From positions 1 to 43,259 of the IMG/VR virus record IMGVR_UViG_3300022747_000007: a stretch of DNA of 43,259 bases, one strand, 5' to 3'. Positions 34,431-41,414 of the stretch are shown piece after piece; within the stretch, counting starts at the first letter, position 1; each line of letters begins with the position of its first letter. Made by a program: the position numbers and the translations under genes. The notes under the pieces are model-generated. The model was not told the origin of the DNA, ran no database searches, and saw only the letters and a program-made list of their open reading frames with translations. The DNA comes from a virus.

Positions 34431-34558
34431 CGCATCACCCTCACGACGACGCTGCGCGCACCAGGGAAACGGTGCATGGCAGCAATCACTGCGTCGCAAC
34501 TCGATGGCTGCAAGTCGCGGTACATCACGTTGCCGACTTTCACCAAAAAGAATTTCAT
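34427..34558 (-). CDS. 43-residue microprotein
   Basis: Begins MKFFLVKVGNVMYRDL and ends VVVRVMR, a beta-alpha-beta type layout. It has an excellent ribosome binding site (GGAGGTTCCT) inside the preceding gene and ATGA overlaps on both sides, so translation is likely. Function unknown. Confidence 0.6.
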   Translation of the reverse strand: MKFFLVKVGNVMYRDLQPSSCDAVIAAMHRFPGARSVVVRVMR

Positions 34559-34731
34559 AGGAACCTCCAATAGATGAGGGCATACAAAGCAATGGCCGTG
34601 ATGAAGATGAGCCAGCGCTTCAAGTTGCGTGGCTTGCGGTAGTGCTCGATGCCGAATAGGCTGTATGGCCTTGGTGCTTGCCGCGGGTAGCGGTAAGTCA
34701 GTTGGTCGTTAGGGTCGTTGTCTGTCGTCAT
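34555..34731 (-). CDS. 58-residue single-TM protein
   Basis: A polar N-terminal half rich in Arg, Tyr and Pro (RYPRQAPRPYSLFG) is followed by one C-terminal membrane segment (WLIFITAIALYALIYW). 4-nt overlaps with both neighbours. Function unknown. Confidence 0.55.
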   Translation of the reverse strand: MTTDNDPNDQLTYRYPRQAPRPYSLFGIEHYRKPRNLKRWLIFITAIALYALIYWRFL

Positions 34732-35201
34732 TTCATACTTTCGGGCGTGATTTCAATGACTTCGGGTGCGCGGCTACGCTCCCTGTTGATGGCTTGCAGC
34801 AAAAACTTTTCGTACTCACTGCGTGCAATCGACTGACGTTGCAGGTCGTGGTACTCATAGAGGTCTTGCCAACACACCAGCGCTGGCCCTGTCGCACCCA
34901 TCTTGCCGATGCGTTGAAAGCGCTTGGCCGACTCAATCAAGTGGTCCTGCGCCTGCATGCACACCGACAGCACCTCGATGCCAACGCCAGCGCGTGACAT
35001 GGCCTCGGCCACGTTGAGCAACGCCTTCAAGTTTTCCCAATCGGTCAGCGTCGCTTGGCCGCTGCGAAAGTTGTTGAGTGCCTTTTGCTCACGCTCACGC
35101 AGCTTGTCCAAGTCTTCCTCAGACGCAACGCATGCGCCGTTGATGGCGTATTCGACGGGGTTAACCAATTGGTAAACCTTACGCTTCGTCCGTTTGCGCA
35201 T
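34728..35201 (-). CDS. helical early phage protein, unknown
   Basis: 157 residues from ATG 35201, helical throughout (EREQKALNNFRSGQATLTDW, then LKALLNVAEAMSRAGVG). The layout is shared by a common temperate-phage protein beginning with a basic string, an LxxxNxxALxxLxxG motif and NVAEAL; its function is not known to me. It overlaps the upstream DUF3310 gene by 23 nt. Confidence 0.65.
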   Translation of the reverse strand: MRKRTKRKVYQLVNPVEYAINGACVASEEDLDKLREREQKALNNFRSGQATLTDWENLKALLNVAEAMSRAGVGIEVLSVCMQAQDHLIESAKRFQRIGKMGATGPALVCWQDLYEYHDLQRQSIARSEYEKFLLQAINRERSRAPEVIEITPESMK

Positions 35202-35415
35202 ACATAGTCTCCATCTCGATGAGCAAGTCGACTTCGTGCTTGATTTTTTCCAAGTCCTCAAAGCGACGGCTGGCTGGTTTGTTGCGCCAGCGCGTGATGC
35301 GCTTGACGATGCAGCCCTCCAAGAAGTTGAGGTTGTTTGCGGCGATGTACTCAATGGGTTGAATACGCTTGTCTTTGTAGTGGTCGCCTGCCACTTGAAT
35401 GTCGAGTGCGCTCAT
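35179..35415 (-). CDS. DUF3310 protein
   Basis: 78 residues. The family signature is complete: GDHYKDKRIQPIEYI, NNLNFLEGCIVKRITRW and DLEKIKHEVDLLIE. DUF3310 proteins are common in phage early regions and are sometimes labelled nucleotide kinases; the activity is not well founded. The 4-nt overlap with the upstream stop shows one operon. Confidence 0.88.
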   Translation of the reverse strand: MSALDIQVAGDHYKDKRIQPIEYIAANNLNFLEGCIVKRITRWRNKPASRRFEDLEKIKHEVDLLIEMETMYAQTDEA

Positions 35416-35663
35416 GATGCAAGTACCAATTTCTTTTCGTGGATGGTGATGCTGCGGCTAGTGAGGCCGCCGTCGATGGTGATTTCAGAGTTGGGGTCGC
35501 CGCCGTCGAGGTGGACCAGAGCGCTCAGGAAACCAACCAGGTGTCCGCACAACATGTTGAGCGCGGCTTGTTGGTCGACCTCTGCCAGCGCACGGATAGC
35601 CTGGTCGAAGGCTGCAATCTTGTTGTCGACGTCGCTGTCTGTTGTTTGTATGGTGTCTGTCAT
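35412..35663 (-). CDS. small protein, unknown
   Basis: 83 residues. A helical first half (DNKIAAFDQAIRALAEVDQQ) is followed by a beta hairpin (EITIDGGLTSRSITIHEKKL). ATGA overlap on both sides. No family recognised. Confidence 0.6.
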   Translation of the reverse strand: MTDTIQTTDSDVDNKIAAFDQAIRALAEVDQQAALNMLCGHLVGFLSALVHLDGGDPNSEITIDGGLTSRSITIHEKKLVLAS

Positions 35664-35920
35664 GCTGCCTCCACTGGTTCGTAGGTCATGGCAAAGATTT
35701 CAGGCTTGCATGGGTAGAACTCGCCCTTGACCCCTTTGATAATCCAGTCGCCAATCTGTGCGCGCATCTCACCCTCAAGGGTTTGAATGTCAATCACTCG
35801 CTGATTCGCTGGCAGGCGCAGCCCTTTGATTGAGCCTTTGCACCATTGCTCTAGCTCTTCCAAGTTAAATACCGTAAGCTGTTGAGCTTCGATTACGACG
35901 GGTTTTTTTTTGAACTTCAT
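35660..35920 (-). CDS. widespread small phage protein (KKPVVIEA ... GEFYPCKPEIF type)
   Basis: 86 residues. It starts FKKKPVVIEAQQLT and contains LEGEMRAQIGDWIIKGVKGE followed by YPCKPEIFAMTYE, a pattern found in very many phages and prophages. Function unknown; probably a small beta-rich protein. It is the first gene after the regulatory region 35921-36024, with GGAGAAG before the ATG. Confidence 0.8.
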   Translation of the reverse strand: MKFKKKPVVIEAQQLTVFNLEELEQWCKGSIKGLRLPANQRVIDIQTLEGEMRAQIGDWIIKGVKGEFYPCKPEIFAMTYEPVEAA

Positions 35921-36024
35921 GCGTCTTCTCCATTGAGGTTTGTATTGTTGTTGTCGCTTTTGTTACGACAAAATGTAGGATAACCGACAAAATGGTAACA
36001 AATTTCACACTTTAATTGTTTTTA
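35921..36024 (-). promoter_or_regulatory. AT-rich promoter region with direct repeats CGACAAAATG
   Basis: This is the only strongly AT-rich gap inside the leftward early block. Direct repeats CGACAAAATG lie at 35966-35975 and 35985-35994, and TTTTGT/ACAAAA arms form a dyad at 35958-35973. On the minus strand TTGTTA, 18 nt and TACATT make a possible promoter across the repeats. It probably starts transcription of the microprotein and replication operon (35920 to 30107). Confidence 0.5.
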
Positions 36025-36840
36025 TCAATTACCAACGCTTGGGTCATCGAGCGGGTCTATCACCGCGGGCTTGGTAAACCCTGCCTTGACCACGCGAGCG
36101 CCAGGAAATTGAGCCTTGATGATTGATACTTGGCCGTCTTCGTCCCACGCTTGGAGAATCTTGGCCACCTCGGCCAGCGTGTAGGTCGCCACGCCATCCT
36201 TTTGCTCAGCGTTGCGCTGGTCAATGTCGTCACGCACGATGGCATAGACAGTGCCGTTGGGCGCTTCCACTTCCCAAACGTCTGGCCTGGACCATGGCTG
36301 TTGGCCAGCCTCGGTGGCCAGCTCATCGAGCTTGAGCCAGCCGCGGCGCATGATTTCAGCGCGCTCGCGTATGGCGTTGAGGTCGCTGGATGCCAGCGCT
36401 GTGTCTAGCTTGGTGGCAGCCGAGTGAAACTTGAGTGCCCATTCCTCGTTGACTAGGGTTTGCAGGCGGCCCACGCCCCACTTGCGCTCCATGGCGCTGG
36501 CCACCGCATCGAGCGGGCCAGTGATGGCGTCTGAGCTGGCTTGCATCTGCCTGCGCAGCTCTTCGTTTCGGTCCTGTCTTGCTGGCAGCTCTGTGCCTGC
36601 CTTCTTGGGGTTGGCCCCCTTCGGTGTCATTGCGCGTCCCATCTGTAACTCCATTTGTTTGATGGCCTCTCTGCCTGTTGGCAGGTACTCGCCAGTTGGT
36701 TTGCCGCCTTTGCCCCTGACGGGTTGGCGCGGCAGCTCCTTTGGCTGTTCGCCGTACAACCATGGCGAGTCTTCGCGTTGAACCTTGTCCATCCACTCAA
36801 ACATCTCGGCCATCGACGGGCTTGTGAATGCTGTCGCCAT
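36025..36840 (-). CDS. phage protein of unknown function, possibly replication-associated
   Basis: 271 residues from ATG 36840; the frame's earlier TTG start lies in the terminator. A basic, Pro/Gly-rich N-terminal part (ELPRQPVRGKGGKPTGEYLP) is followed by a helical core (ERKWGVGRLQTLVNEEWALK, then NAIRERAEIMRRGWLKLDEL) and a compact C-terminal alpha/beta part (VWEVEAPNGTVYAIVRDD). No catalytic motif seen. It follows a strong terminator, so it may have its own promoter or depend on read-through/antitermination. Confidence 0.6.
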   Translation of the reverse strand: MATAFTSPSMAEMFEWMDKVQREDSPWLYGEQPKELPRQPVRGKGGKPTGEYLPTGREAIKQMELQMGRAMTPKGANPKKAGTELPARQDRNEELRRQMQASSDAITGPLDAVASAMERKWGVGRLQTLVNEEWALKFHSAATKLDTALASSDLNAIRERAEIMRRGWLKLDELATEAGQQPWSRPDVWEVEAPNGTVYAIVRDDIDQRNAEQKDGVATYTLAEVAKILQAWDEDGQVSIIKAQFPGARVVKAGFTKPAVIDPLDDPSVGN

Positions 36841-36850
36841 GTTGTGTGTC

Positions 36851-36884
36851 AAAAAAGGCCGTCACCAGTTACCTGATGACGGCC
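36851..36884 (-). terminator. strong Rho-independent terminator with GTAA tetraloop
   Basis: On the minus strand a 12-bp stem (GGCCGTCATCAG with CTGGTGACGGCC, one G-U pair) closes a GTAA loop, a GNRA-type tetraloop, followed by TTTTTT. It ends the recombination operon behind the SSB-like gene and lies 11 nt before the next ATG. Confidence 0.9.
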
Positions 36885-36917
36885 AAGCCCAATGATTGGG
36901 CGGTCCCTCATGGCGAA

Positions 36918-37502
36918 TCAGAACTCGTCCGCGGCTGCGGCAGCTGCGGGTGCAGGCGCTGCCTTGGGGGCTGGTGCTGGAGCGCTGGCTGGCTCATCGT
37001 GGCCATCGAACACACCAGGGCGGTCAATCCACTTCAAGATGGTGAACTGAGGCACGCGGGTGTTGCCCTTGCCAACCTTGATGGGCTTGCTGCCAGTGAT
37101 TTGCACGACAGGAGACTTGCCTTGCGCAAACTCAGGTGCTTGCTCAGCGGTGTTGTACAGCTCTTGAATGAACATGGTGCTGCCGGTGGCGTTGCTGGAG
37201 TAGCTACGCACAGGCTCGTCACCAAACATGGCCTTGGAGTAGACGTCGACTTCAAAGCCAGCCTTGTACTCGCCCTGGGGCTTGCCGGTTGGGTTGTTGT
37301 CGGGCCATGGCTGCCAGTCACGGTTGCCAGTTTCAAGCAGCAACCAGCCGAGCTGGACGTTTTGAATGTCGAACACAGCAGGTTGGCTGAACTGGAACTC
37401 GACGGGCTTGCCATCGACACCAGACATTTGCCAAGAGTTTGCGGACGCTTGATAGCGGATATAGGGTTTGGCGTCGCCGCCACCAGGGATTGCGAGAGGC
37501 AT
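36918..37502 (-). CDS. possible single-stranded-DNA-binding protein
   Basis: 194 residues. A beta-rich body contains aromatic residues (YIRYQASANSWQM, DWQPWPDNNPTG, FTILKWIDRP). An Ala/Pro linker and a short acidic end (AAADEF) follow. A disordered linker ending in an acidic-aromatic tip is the plan of SSB proteins, which recruit partners by this tip. The position in the recombination operon supports the idea, but no OB-fold family is recognised. Confidence 0.5.
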   Translation of the reverse strand: MPLAIPGGGDAKPYIRYQASANSWQMSGVDGKPVEFQFSQPAVFDIQNVQLGWLLLETGNRDWQPWPDNNPTGKPQGEYKAGFEVDVYSKAMFGDEPVRSYSSNATGSTMFIQELYNTAEQAPEFAQGKSPVVQITGSKPIKVGKGNTRVPQFTILKWIDRPGVFDGHDEPASAPAPAPKAAPAPAAAAAADEF

Positions 37503-37579
37503 TTGAGATTTCCTTTAAGCAGTTTTAAGCCGTGACCGACGGCAGGCGGTGCGGGTAGGAATGACCCGCGGCATTACGT

Positions 37580-38410
37580 TTACTTGGACTCGTAGTAGCC
37601 GACGCCCACGGGCACGTCTTTCAGAGCTGCGCGAACCAGGCCAGCGAACTCTTGAGACATTTCCTCGGCATGCAGCTCTTCGTTGATGACGCGCAAACTG
37701 ATTGATGGCTTGTCGCCACTTGTCTGCACACCGACACGCAGCACGAACGTGCGCTTGGCCAACTCTTGGAATGGCACGCACGTGAAATAGATGTGCGTTG
37801 GCAGCGACTCAAACTCGTTGACCGTTACGGACTCGAAGGCGCTCTTGCTTGCGCTGTGCGACTTCTCAACAGTCTCTTGTTTGCGGTAGCTGTCGATGGT
37901 GATGCGACGCAAAGCGGAGATAGCCTTGGCGTTGGTCAGCTTCTCGGCGTCTTTGAAACACTCGATGCAGTCGGACCAGTCCTCGACGAACTCGACGGCC
38001 TTGACCTGGCTGATACAGCCGTTGCTTGTGTGGCCACGCATTGCGATGTACGCCGCAGTCATGCGCAACCCCAGCTTGGCGCGGTTGTCGCAGTGGCCAG
38101 GCGCAGCAGGCGTGCCCATGTTGAGGACAGCCCAGGCGCTCATGTCGCGGATTTCATCTGCGGACACAAACACAGCTGCACCAGATTCCTTGTTGGTCGT
38201 CACGTATGCAGCGAAGTCAGCTATGACGTTGGTCTTGAACAGGCCGCGCATGCGGCGGCGCAGGGGCATAAAGTCTTCAAGGTCGCCCACCTTAAAGTCT
38301 TCTGGCAGTGCCACCGCTCCGTTGGTTGCGATGCCTGAGCTGATAGCTGCCTTGGCCTGGTCGATGCCAACGCTGTTCTGAATTGCGTAGATGGCTTGTT
38401 GGTCAATCAT
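37580..38410 (-). CDS. DUF2303 protein
   Basis: 276 residues. The family pattern is visible: ALPEDFKVGDLEDF, PLRRRMRGLFKTNVIADFAA, then KVVEFVEDW-like and ALRRITIDSYRKQETVEK segments. DUF2303 genes are common in temperate phages beside recombination genes; the activity is unknown. Here it lies between a YqaJ exonuclease and the SSB-like gene, so a role as annealase or recombination mediator is a reasonable guess. Confidence 0.85.
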   Translation of the reverse strand: MIDQQAIYAIQNSVGIDQAKAAISSGIATNGAVALPEDFKVGDLEDFMPLRRRMRGLFKTNVIADFAAYVTTNKESGAAVFVSADEIRDMSAWAVLNMGTPAAPGHCDNRAKLGLRMTAAYIAMRGHTSNGCISQVKAVEFVEDWSDCIECFKDAEKLTNAKAISALRRITIDSYRKQETVEKSHSASKSAFESVTVNEFESLPTHIYFTCVPFQELAKRTFVLRVGVQTSGDKPSISLRVINEELHAEEMSQEFAGLVRAALKDVPVGVGYYESK

Positions 38411-38419
38411 GGCGTCCCC

Positions 38420-38779
38420 TTACTCAGCGTTGGCCAAGTTGCCCTGACGGTCCATGAAGGACAGCTGGTTTTCGGGAGCCAGCGACAGCTTGCCGTACTT
38501 GCCAACGTGCATGGGGGTGGTGCGCTTCTCTTCCTCGCCAGCCTTGCCGTCCATGGTTGGCTTGCTGTACTTGAGCGAGTGCTCGACGTGAACCTGGCTT
38601 GTGCCTGGAATCTTTTTGAACGAGAACTTGATTGAGACTTCGCCAACCTTGTCGTGGTCCACCGATGCGGCGGCCACTTGAGACAGGGCGATAGACAGCT
38701 TGCGGTCAAAGACGCCAGCGTCCAAGTCGGTGATGAACTCGGACACGTCGGTCGCGGCAGATGTGAATTGTTCTGACAT
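38420..38779 (-). CDS. conserved partner of DUF2303, unknown
   Basis: 119 residues. An N-terminal helix (FITDLDAGVFDRKLSIALSQ) is followed by a beta-rich part with GEVSIKFSFKKIPGTSQVHV and MHVGKYGKLSL. The same pair is often found together in phage genomes. Function unknown. CAGGAG precedes the ATG. Confidence 0.7.
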   Translation of the reverse strand: MSEQFTSAATDVSEFITDLDAGVFDRKLSIALSQVAAASVDHDKVGEVSIKFSFKKIPGTSQVHVEHSLKYSKPTMDGKAGEEEKRTTPMHVGKYGKLSLAPENQLSFMDRQGNLANAE

Positions 38780-38782
38780 GGA

Positions 38783-38998
38783 TTACTCCTGGTTGGTTTC
38801 TGTTGTTGCCTCTTCGGCTTTGCTTTGCTCGACGACTGCGCCTTTGGCCATCAAGTTGGCGACGTCAATGGCAGTGGCTGCCTTCACGTCAAACAAGTTG
38901 TTGGCCACGTGGCGCAGTGCCTGTGCTGGGTTGGAGGCCATCACCAAACGGGTTGTGTTGTCGGTGGTGTTGCTCACTGAATAGATGCGTTGTGTCAT
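38783..38998 (-). CDS. small phage protein, unknown
   Basis: 71 residues with the recurring pattern TTRLVMASNPAQALRHVANN and ATAIDVANLMAKGA followed by a Glu/Thr-rich tail. Often found next to the previous gene type. No known role. AAGGAAATC precedes the ATG. Confidence 0.65.
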   Translation of the reverse strand: MTQRIYSVSNTTDNTTRLVMASNPAQALRHVANNLFDVKAATAIDVANLMAKGAVVEQSKAEEATTETNQE

Positions 38999-39024
38999 GG
39001 GGATTTCCTTTGTTGTTGAGGGAT

Positions 39025-39231
39025 TCAGTAGTCCATCGCTTGGCGAATGTCGCGAATGCGCATCTTCAAGAGAGGGTTCAAATCGAGCTTTGACTTTTCC
39101 AGTCGCTCAATCTCTTGGCGTAAATAGCCAATCTTTCGGTCGATGTTTTCTTCGACCGTCGGGTTCTCGTCGATGCGTTGAGCGCCGACCAAAGTGCGCG
39201 GACCTTCGGCCATCGCGTATGCCTTTTCCAT
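39025..39231 (-). CDS. small coiled-coil protein, unknown
   Basis: 68 residues. A short N-terminal part with GPRTLVGAQRIDENPT is followed by a coiled coil (NIDRKIGYLRQEIERLEKSK) and a closing helix. The ribosome binding site TAGGAGAAAG spans the stop of the exonuclease gene. Confidence 0.65.
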   Translation of the reverse strand: MEKAYAMAEGPRTLVGAQRIDENPTVEENIDRKIGYLRQEIERLEKSKLDLNPLLKMRIRDIRQAMDY

Positions 39232-39240
39232 GTCTTTCTC

Positions 39241-39933
39241 CTAGTTGGTGTGTGGCGTGGCCAGCGCCTCGATGCGGCCTTCAAGCTGCTTCAAGAACTC
39301 ACGCAAGTCGCGGTCGTACTCTTCAAGCGGCATGTCTTTGGCATGCACCTCTTTCACAAAGAGCTGCAAGTGGGCTGGCAGTCGGTCGTCGAAGCTGCCG
39401 AAGAAAAGGGTGTCTGCTCCACTGACGTAGAGGTTGTGAAGCGCTTGGCCCATGTAGGTGTCGGGCACGACGTTGGCCTCGATGTAGCGCAGGTGTGTCG
39501 TGGTCTTGGGGCACTTCAACTCAACGACGGCACGGAAGTCATCAATGTCGCCATCAAGTGAAGAGCCAATGCGCAGGTTGTTGTGCGCCAAGAAACCTGT
39601 CTCACGCACCACCACGCCAAGACGACGAGCAATGGCGCTGCGAGCCACTGGCTCCAGCTCGATGCCGCGCTGCATGTCGCGAGTGACATACACGTCGTCA
39701 GCGCTGATACCTGTCAGCGCTTCGGCCAACAGCTGGTCTTGGTAGCTGGTCCAGCCAGCGGTGCGCTCGCCTTTCTTTGTCTTGTCCCACACATTGCTGG
39801 CCATCGAGCCAGTGACGCGAGACAAGCGCGACTCAAACCAGGCTTCGCTACGTTGCTCGGTTTGCACAATCACGAATGGGCGGGTGGGGTGCGCATAGAT
39901 TTGCACCTCGGGGTTGAAAGTGTCGGTCGTCAT
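39241..39933 (-). CDS. YqaJ-type viral exonuclease / recombinase
   Basis: 230 residues from ATG 39933, with AAGG nine bases upstream. The lambda-exonuclease-like nuclease fold is visible: QRSEAWFESRLSRVTGS (27-43), GIELEPVAR (90-98), the metal-binding D127 in SSLDGDID, E138-L-K140 in VVELKCPK, and YMGQALHNLYVSG. It should degrade one strand from double-strand ends to feed a strand annealing protein in phage recombination. Its start overlaps the resolvase stop. Confidence 0.9.
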   Translation of the reverse strand: MTTDTFNPEVQIYAHPTRPFVIVQTEQRSEAWFESRLSRVTGSMASNVWDKTKKGERTAGWTSYQDQLLAEALTGISADDVYVTRDMQRGIELEPVARSAIARRLGVVVRETGFLAHNNLRIGSSLDGDIDDFRAVVELKCPKTTTHLRYIEANVVPDTYMGQALHNLYVSGADTLFFGSFDDRLPAHLQLFVKEVHAKDMPLEEYDRDLREFLKQLEGRIEALATPHTN

Positions 39934-39934
39934 T

Positions 39935-40414
39935 TCATACATCCTTGGAAAAAGAAACCAGCCAATGGGCCAGCAAGGCTGCGTCCGCACGTCCGTCGTC
40001 TTTCACGCGAGAGAACGACGCAGCGTAGGCAGGGAAGAGTTGGGCGGCACGTTGACGGTTTGCGTCTTTGCCACCGCTGACTTTCATGTCAGACGTCCAC
40101 TTGCGTGGAGTGACCAACGTGATTGGGATGCGCAGGCCAGCGAGTACGCCACGGATAGCACCGTAGGTCTGGCCAAAGTTGAACATTGAGGTGACGCCCT
40201 GACCAGGCATAGCGCCGACTAGCTCCAGAGCGCAGTGGTCAATGTTGTGAGGACGCAGAAGCTCAGCCAGCATTGGCTCGCTGAGTCTGCGTTTGATGCT
40301 CTTGCCGGACTTGACCTCGACGGTCGGCATATCAAGTATGGTGAGCATGCCTTTCTCCACGTCAAACACGCAGATAGCACCAGACAATCCTGGGTCAATT
40401 CCGGCAACTTTCAT
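39935..40414 (-). CDS. RuvC-like Holliday junction resolvase
   Basis: 159 residues, the usual length. RNase H-like fold with acidic residues D7 (AGIDPGLSGA), E64 (CALELVGAMPGQG), D140 and D144 (DDGRADAALLAHW). The MPGQGVTSMFNFGQTYG segment is typical of phage RuvC proteins. Role: cleavage of branched DNA during recombination and before packaging. The start overlaps the upstream stop (ATGA). Confidence 0.92.
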   Translation of the reverse strand: MKVAGIDPGLSGAICVFDVEKGMLTILDMPTVEVKSGKSIKRRLSEPMLAELLRPHNIDHCALELVGAMPGQGVTSMFNFGQTYGAIRGVLAGLRIPITLVTPRKWTSDMKVSGGKDANRQRAAQLFPAYAASFSRVKDDGRADAALLAHWLVSFSKDV

Positions 40415-40605
40415 GCAGCCTCCGCTACGCCTTGCACCAACATTACGCTGGCTGCTTGTTTGATTTGTGGTGTTGCACCGTGCTTGGCAAGTGACGACAG
40501 CATGTTGGTTGCTGACACGGAACTGTCATGCTCATCACCTCGTCCTGACAAAACATCTGTCGCCCAATTCAGGTCGCTTAGTTGCTCTTTGGCTAACGTA
40601 CTCAT
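40411..40605 (-). CDS. small early protein, unknown
   Basis: 64 residues, mainly helical (KEQLSDLNWATDVLSGRGDE, then ATNMLSSLAKHGATPQIKQA). Coupled by 4-nt overlaps to both neighbours, in second position after the Cro-like gene. Function unknown. Confidence 0.6.
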   Translation of the reverse strand: MSTLAKEQLSDLNWATDVLSGRGDEHDSSVSATNMLSSLAKHGATPQIKQAASVMLVQGVAEAA

Positions 40606-40844
40606 TTCTTTCTCCGAACTTTCACAAAGTGGTTGAAGTCAAAAGGTGTTCGCATGGCGCGTGCCACTTGAACAGCCTCAAGAATGCGTGTAGTCGGCAC
40701 GACTCCGCGCATCACCCACTTGTCTTGAGCACCTTTGGTCAGCTCCAGCTTGTGCCTAGCCCATGTAGAGCGCATGGACGCTGGCCCACCGAAGAAGGCG
40801 ATGAACGCCTTGACGTCGACGATTGTTTTCTTGTTGTTCTGCAT
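40602..40844 (-). CDS. Cro-like HTH regulator
   Basis: 80 residues from ATG 40844. The pattern VKAFIAFFGGPASMRSTWAR followed by DKWVMRGVVPTTRILEAVQ and ARAMRTPFDFNHF is that of Cro/YdaS-type HTH proteins of temperate phages, where 'GG..AMR..' and the 'W..RG.VP..R.LE' helix are typical. It is the first gene of the leftward early operon and diverges from the repressor, as cro does. The frame continues upstream to 40934, but that part lies over the promoter and operator. Confidence 0.7.
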   Translation of the reverse strand: MQNNKKTIVDVKAFIAFFGGPASMRSTWARHKLELTKGAQDKWVMRGVVPTTRILEAVQVARAMRTPFDFNHFVKVRRKK

Positions 40845-40847
40845 GAG

Positions 40848-40879
40848 ACAAATTGTATGCTCGGCATACAAGTTGTCAC
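40848..40879 (-). promoter_or_regulatory. leftward early promoter with 29-bp operator dyad
   Basis: Arms ACAAATTGTATGC (40848-40860) and GCATACAAGTTGT (40864-40876) match at 12 of 13 positions around a 3-bp centre. On the minus strand GTGACA (40879-40874), 16 nt and TACAAT (40857-40852) form a promoter that is fully covered by the dyad. A repressor bound here would shut the early leftward operon starting with the Cro-like gene. Confidence 0.75.
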
Positions 40880-40937
40880 AAGAAAACGTAAAAAAAGTTG
40901 CGGAAGGGGTCTTGAATGGTCTAAACTCCGCCACAAA

Positions 40938-40958
40938 TAGCGTACAAGATGTACACTA
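40938..40958 (+). promoter_or_regulatory. second operator dyad before the repressor gene
   Basis: Arms TAGCGTACA (40938-40946) and TGTACACTA (40950-40958) match at 8 of 9 positions around AGA. It lies 20 nt before the repressor ATG and overlaps plausible -10 sequences (TACACT or TATTAA). Its half-site differs from the leftward operator, so a different protein (Cro versus repressor) or autoregulation may act here. Confidence 0.6.
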
Positions 40959-40977
40959 TTAACAGGAGAGTAACGCG

Positions 40978-41409
40978 ATGCCTAAATACGCAACCCAACC
41001 CAAACCTGCCCCAAATAAATCGCAGGAACCAGACGCGCTGAGCAACAGGCACTTAGTAAAAGCTGAGTTTGCCAAGCGTCTTTACAACAAGATTGCTGAG
41101 CGTGGATGGACTCAATCAGAGTTCGCACGCAACTGCGAGCTGGCCCGCGATGCGATTAGCACTTACGTGCGTGGTCGCTCGATTCCAAGCCCACAAGCGT
41201 TGGAGAAGATGGCCAGCGTATTGAATGTTCGACCAGAGGACTTGCTGCCCAACTACTACGAGCAAGCACAGAACAAAGTCGAGCCTACGTTTGAGCTGCG
41301 TGATGTGCCCAACGAAGAGGGCTACATGTGGATTCGACTCAACATGCGCCTGCCAAAGAAGTTGGCCATGCAAATTTTCATGCTCGCTCAAGAGCACGAA
41401 GGCAAGTAA
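40978..41409 (+). CDS. XRE-family repressor (CI-like, no peptidase domain)
   Basis: 143 residues. After a polar leader, an HTH_3 domain covers about residues 27-90: EFAKRLYNKIAERGWTQSEF, then CELARDAISTYVRGRSIP and PQALEKMASVLNVRPEDLL. The C-terminal part is short, without the S24 peptidase of LexA-type repressors, so induction by self-cleavage is not expected. It has a strong site (CAGGAGAG) and diverges from the Cro-like gene. Role: maintenance of lysogeny. Confidence 0.85.
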   Translation: MPKYATQPKPAPNKSQEPDALSNRHLVKAEFAKRLYNKIAERGWTQSEFARNCELARDAISTYVRGRSIPSPQALEKMASVLNVRPEDLLPNYYEQAQNKVEPTFELRDVPNEEGYMWIRLNMRLPKKLAMQIFMLAQEHEGK

Positions 41410-41414
41410 CTCCC

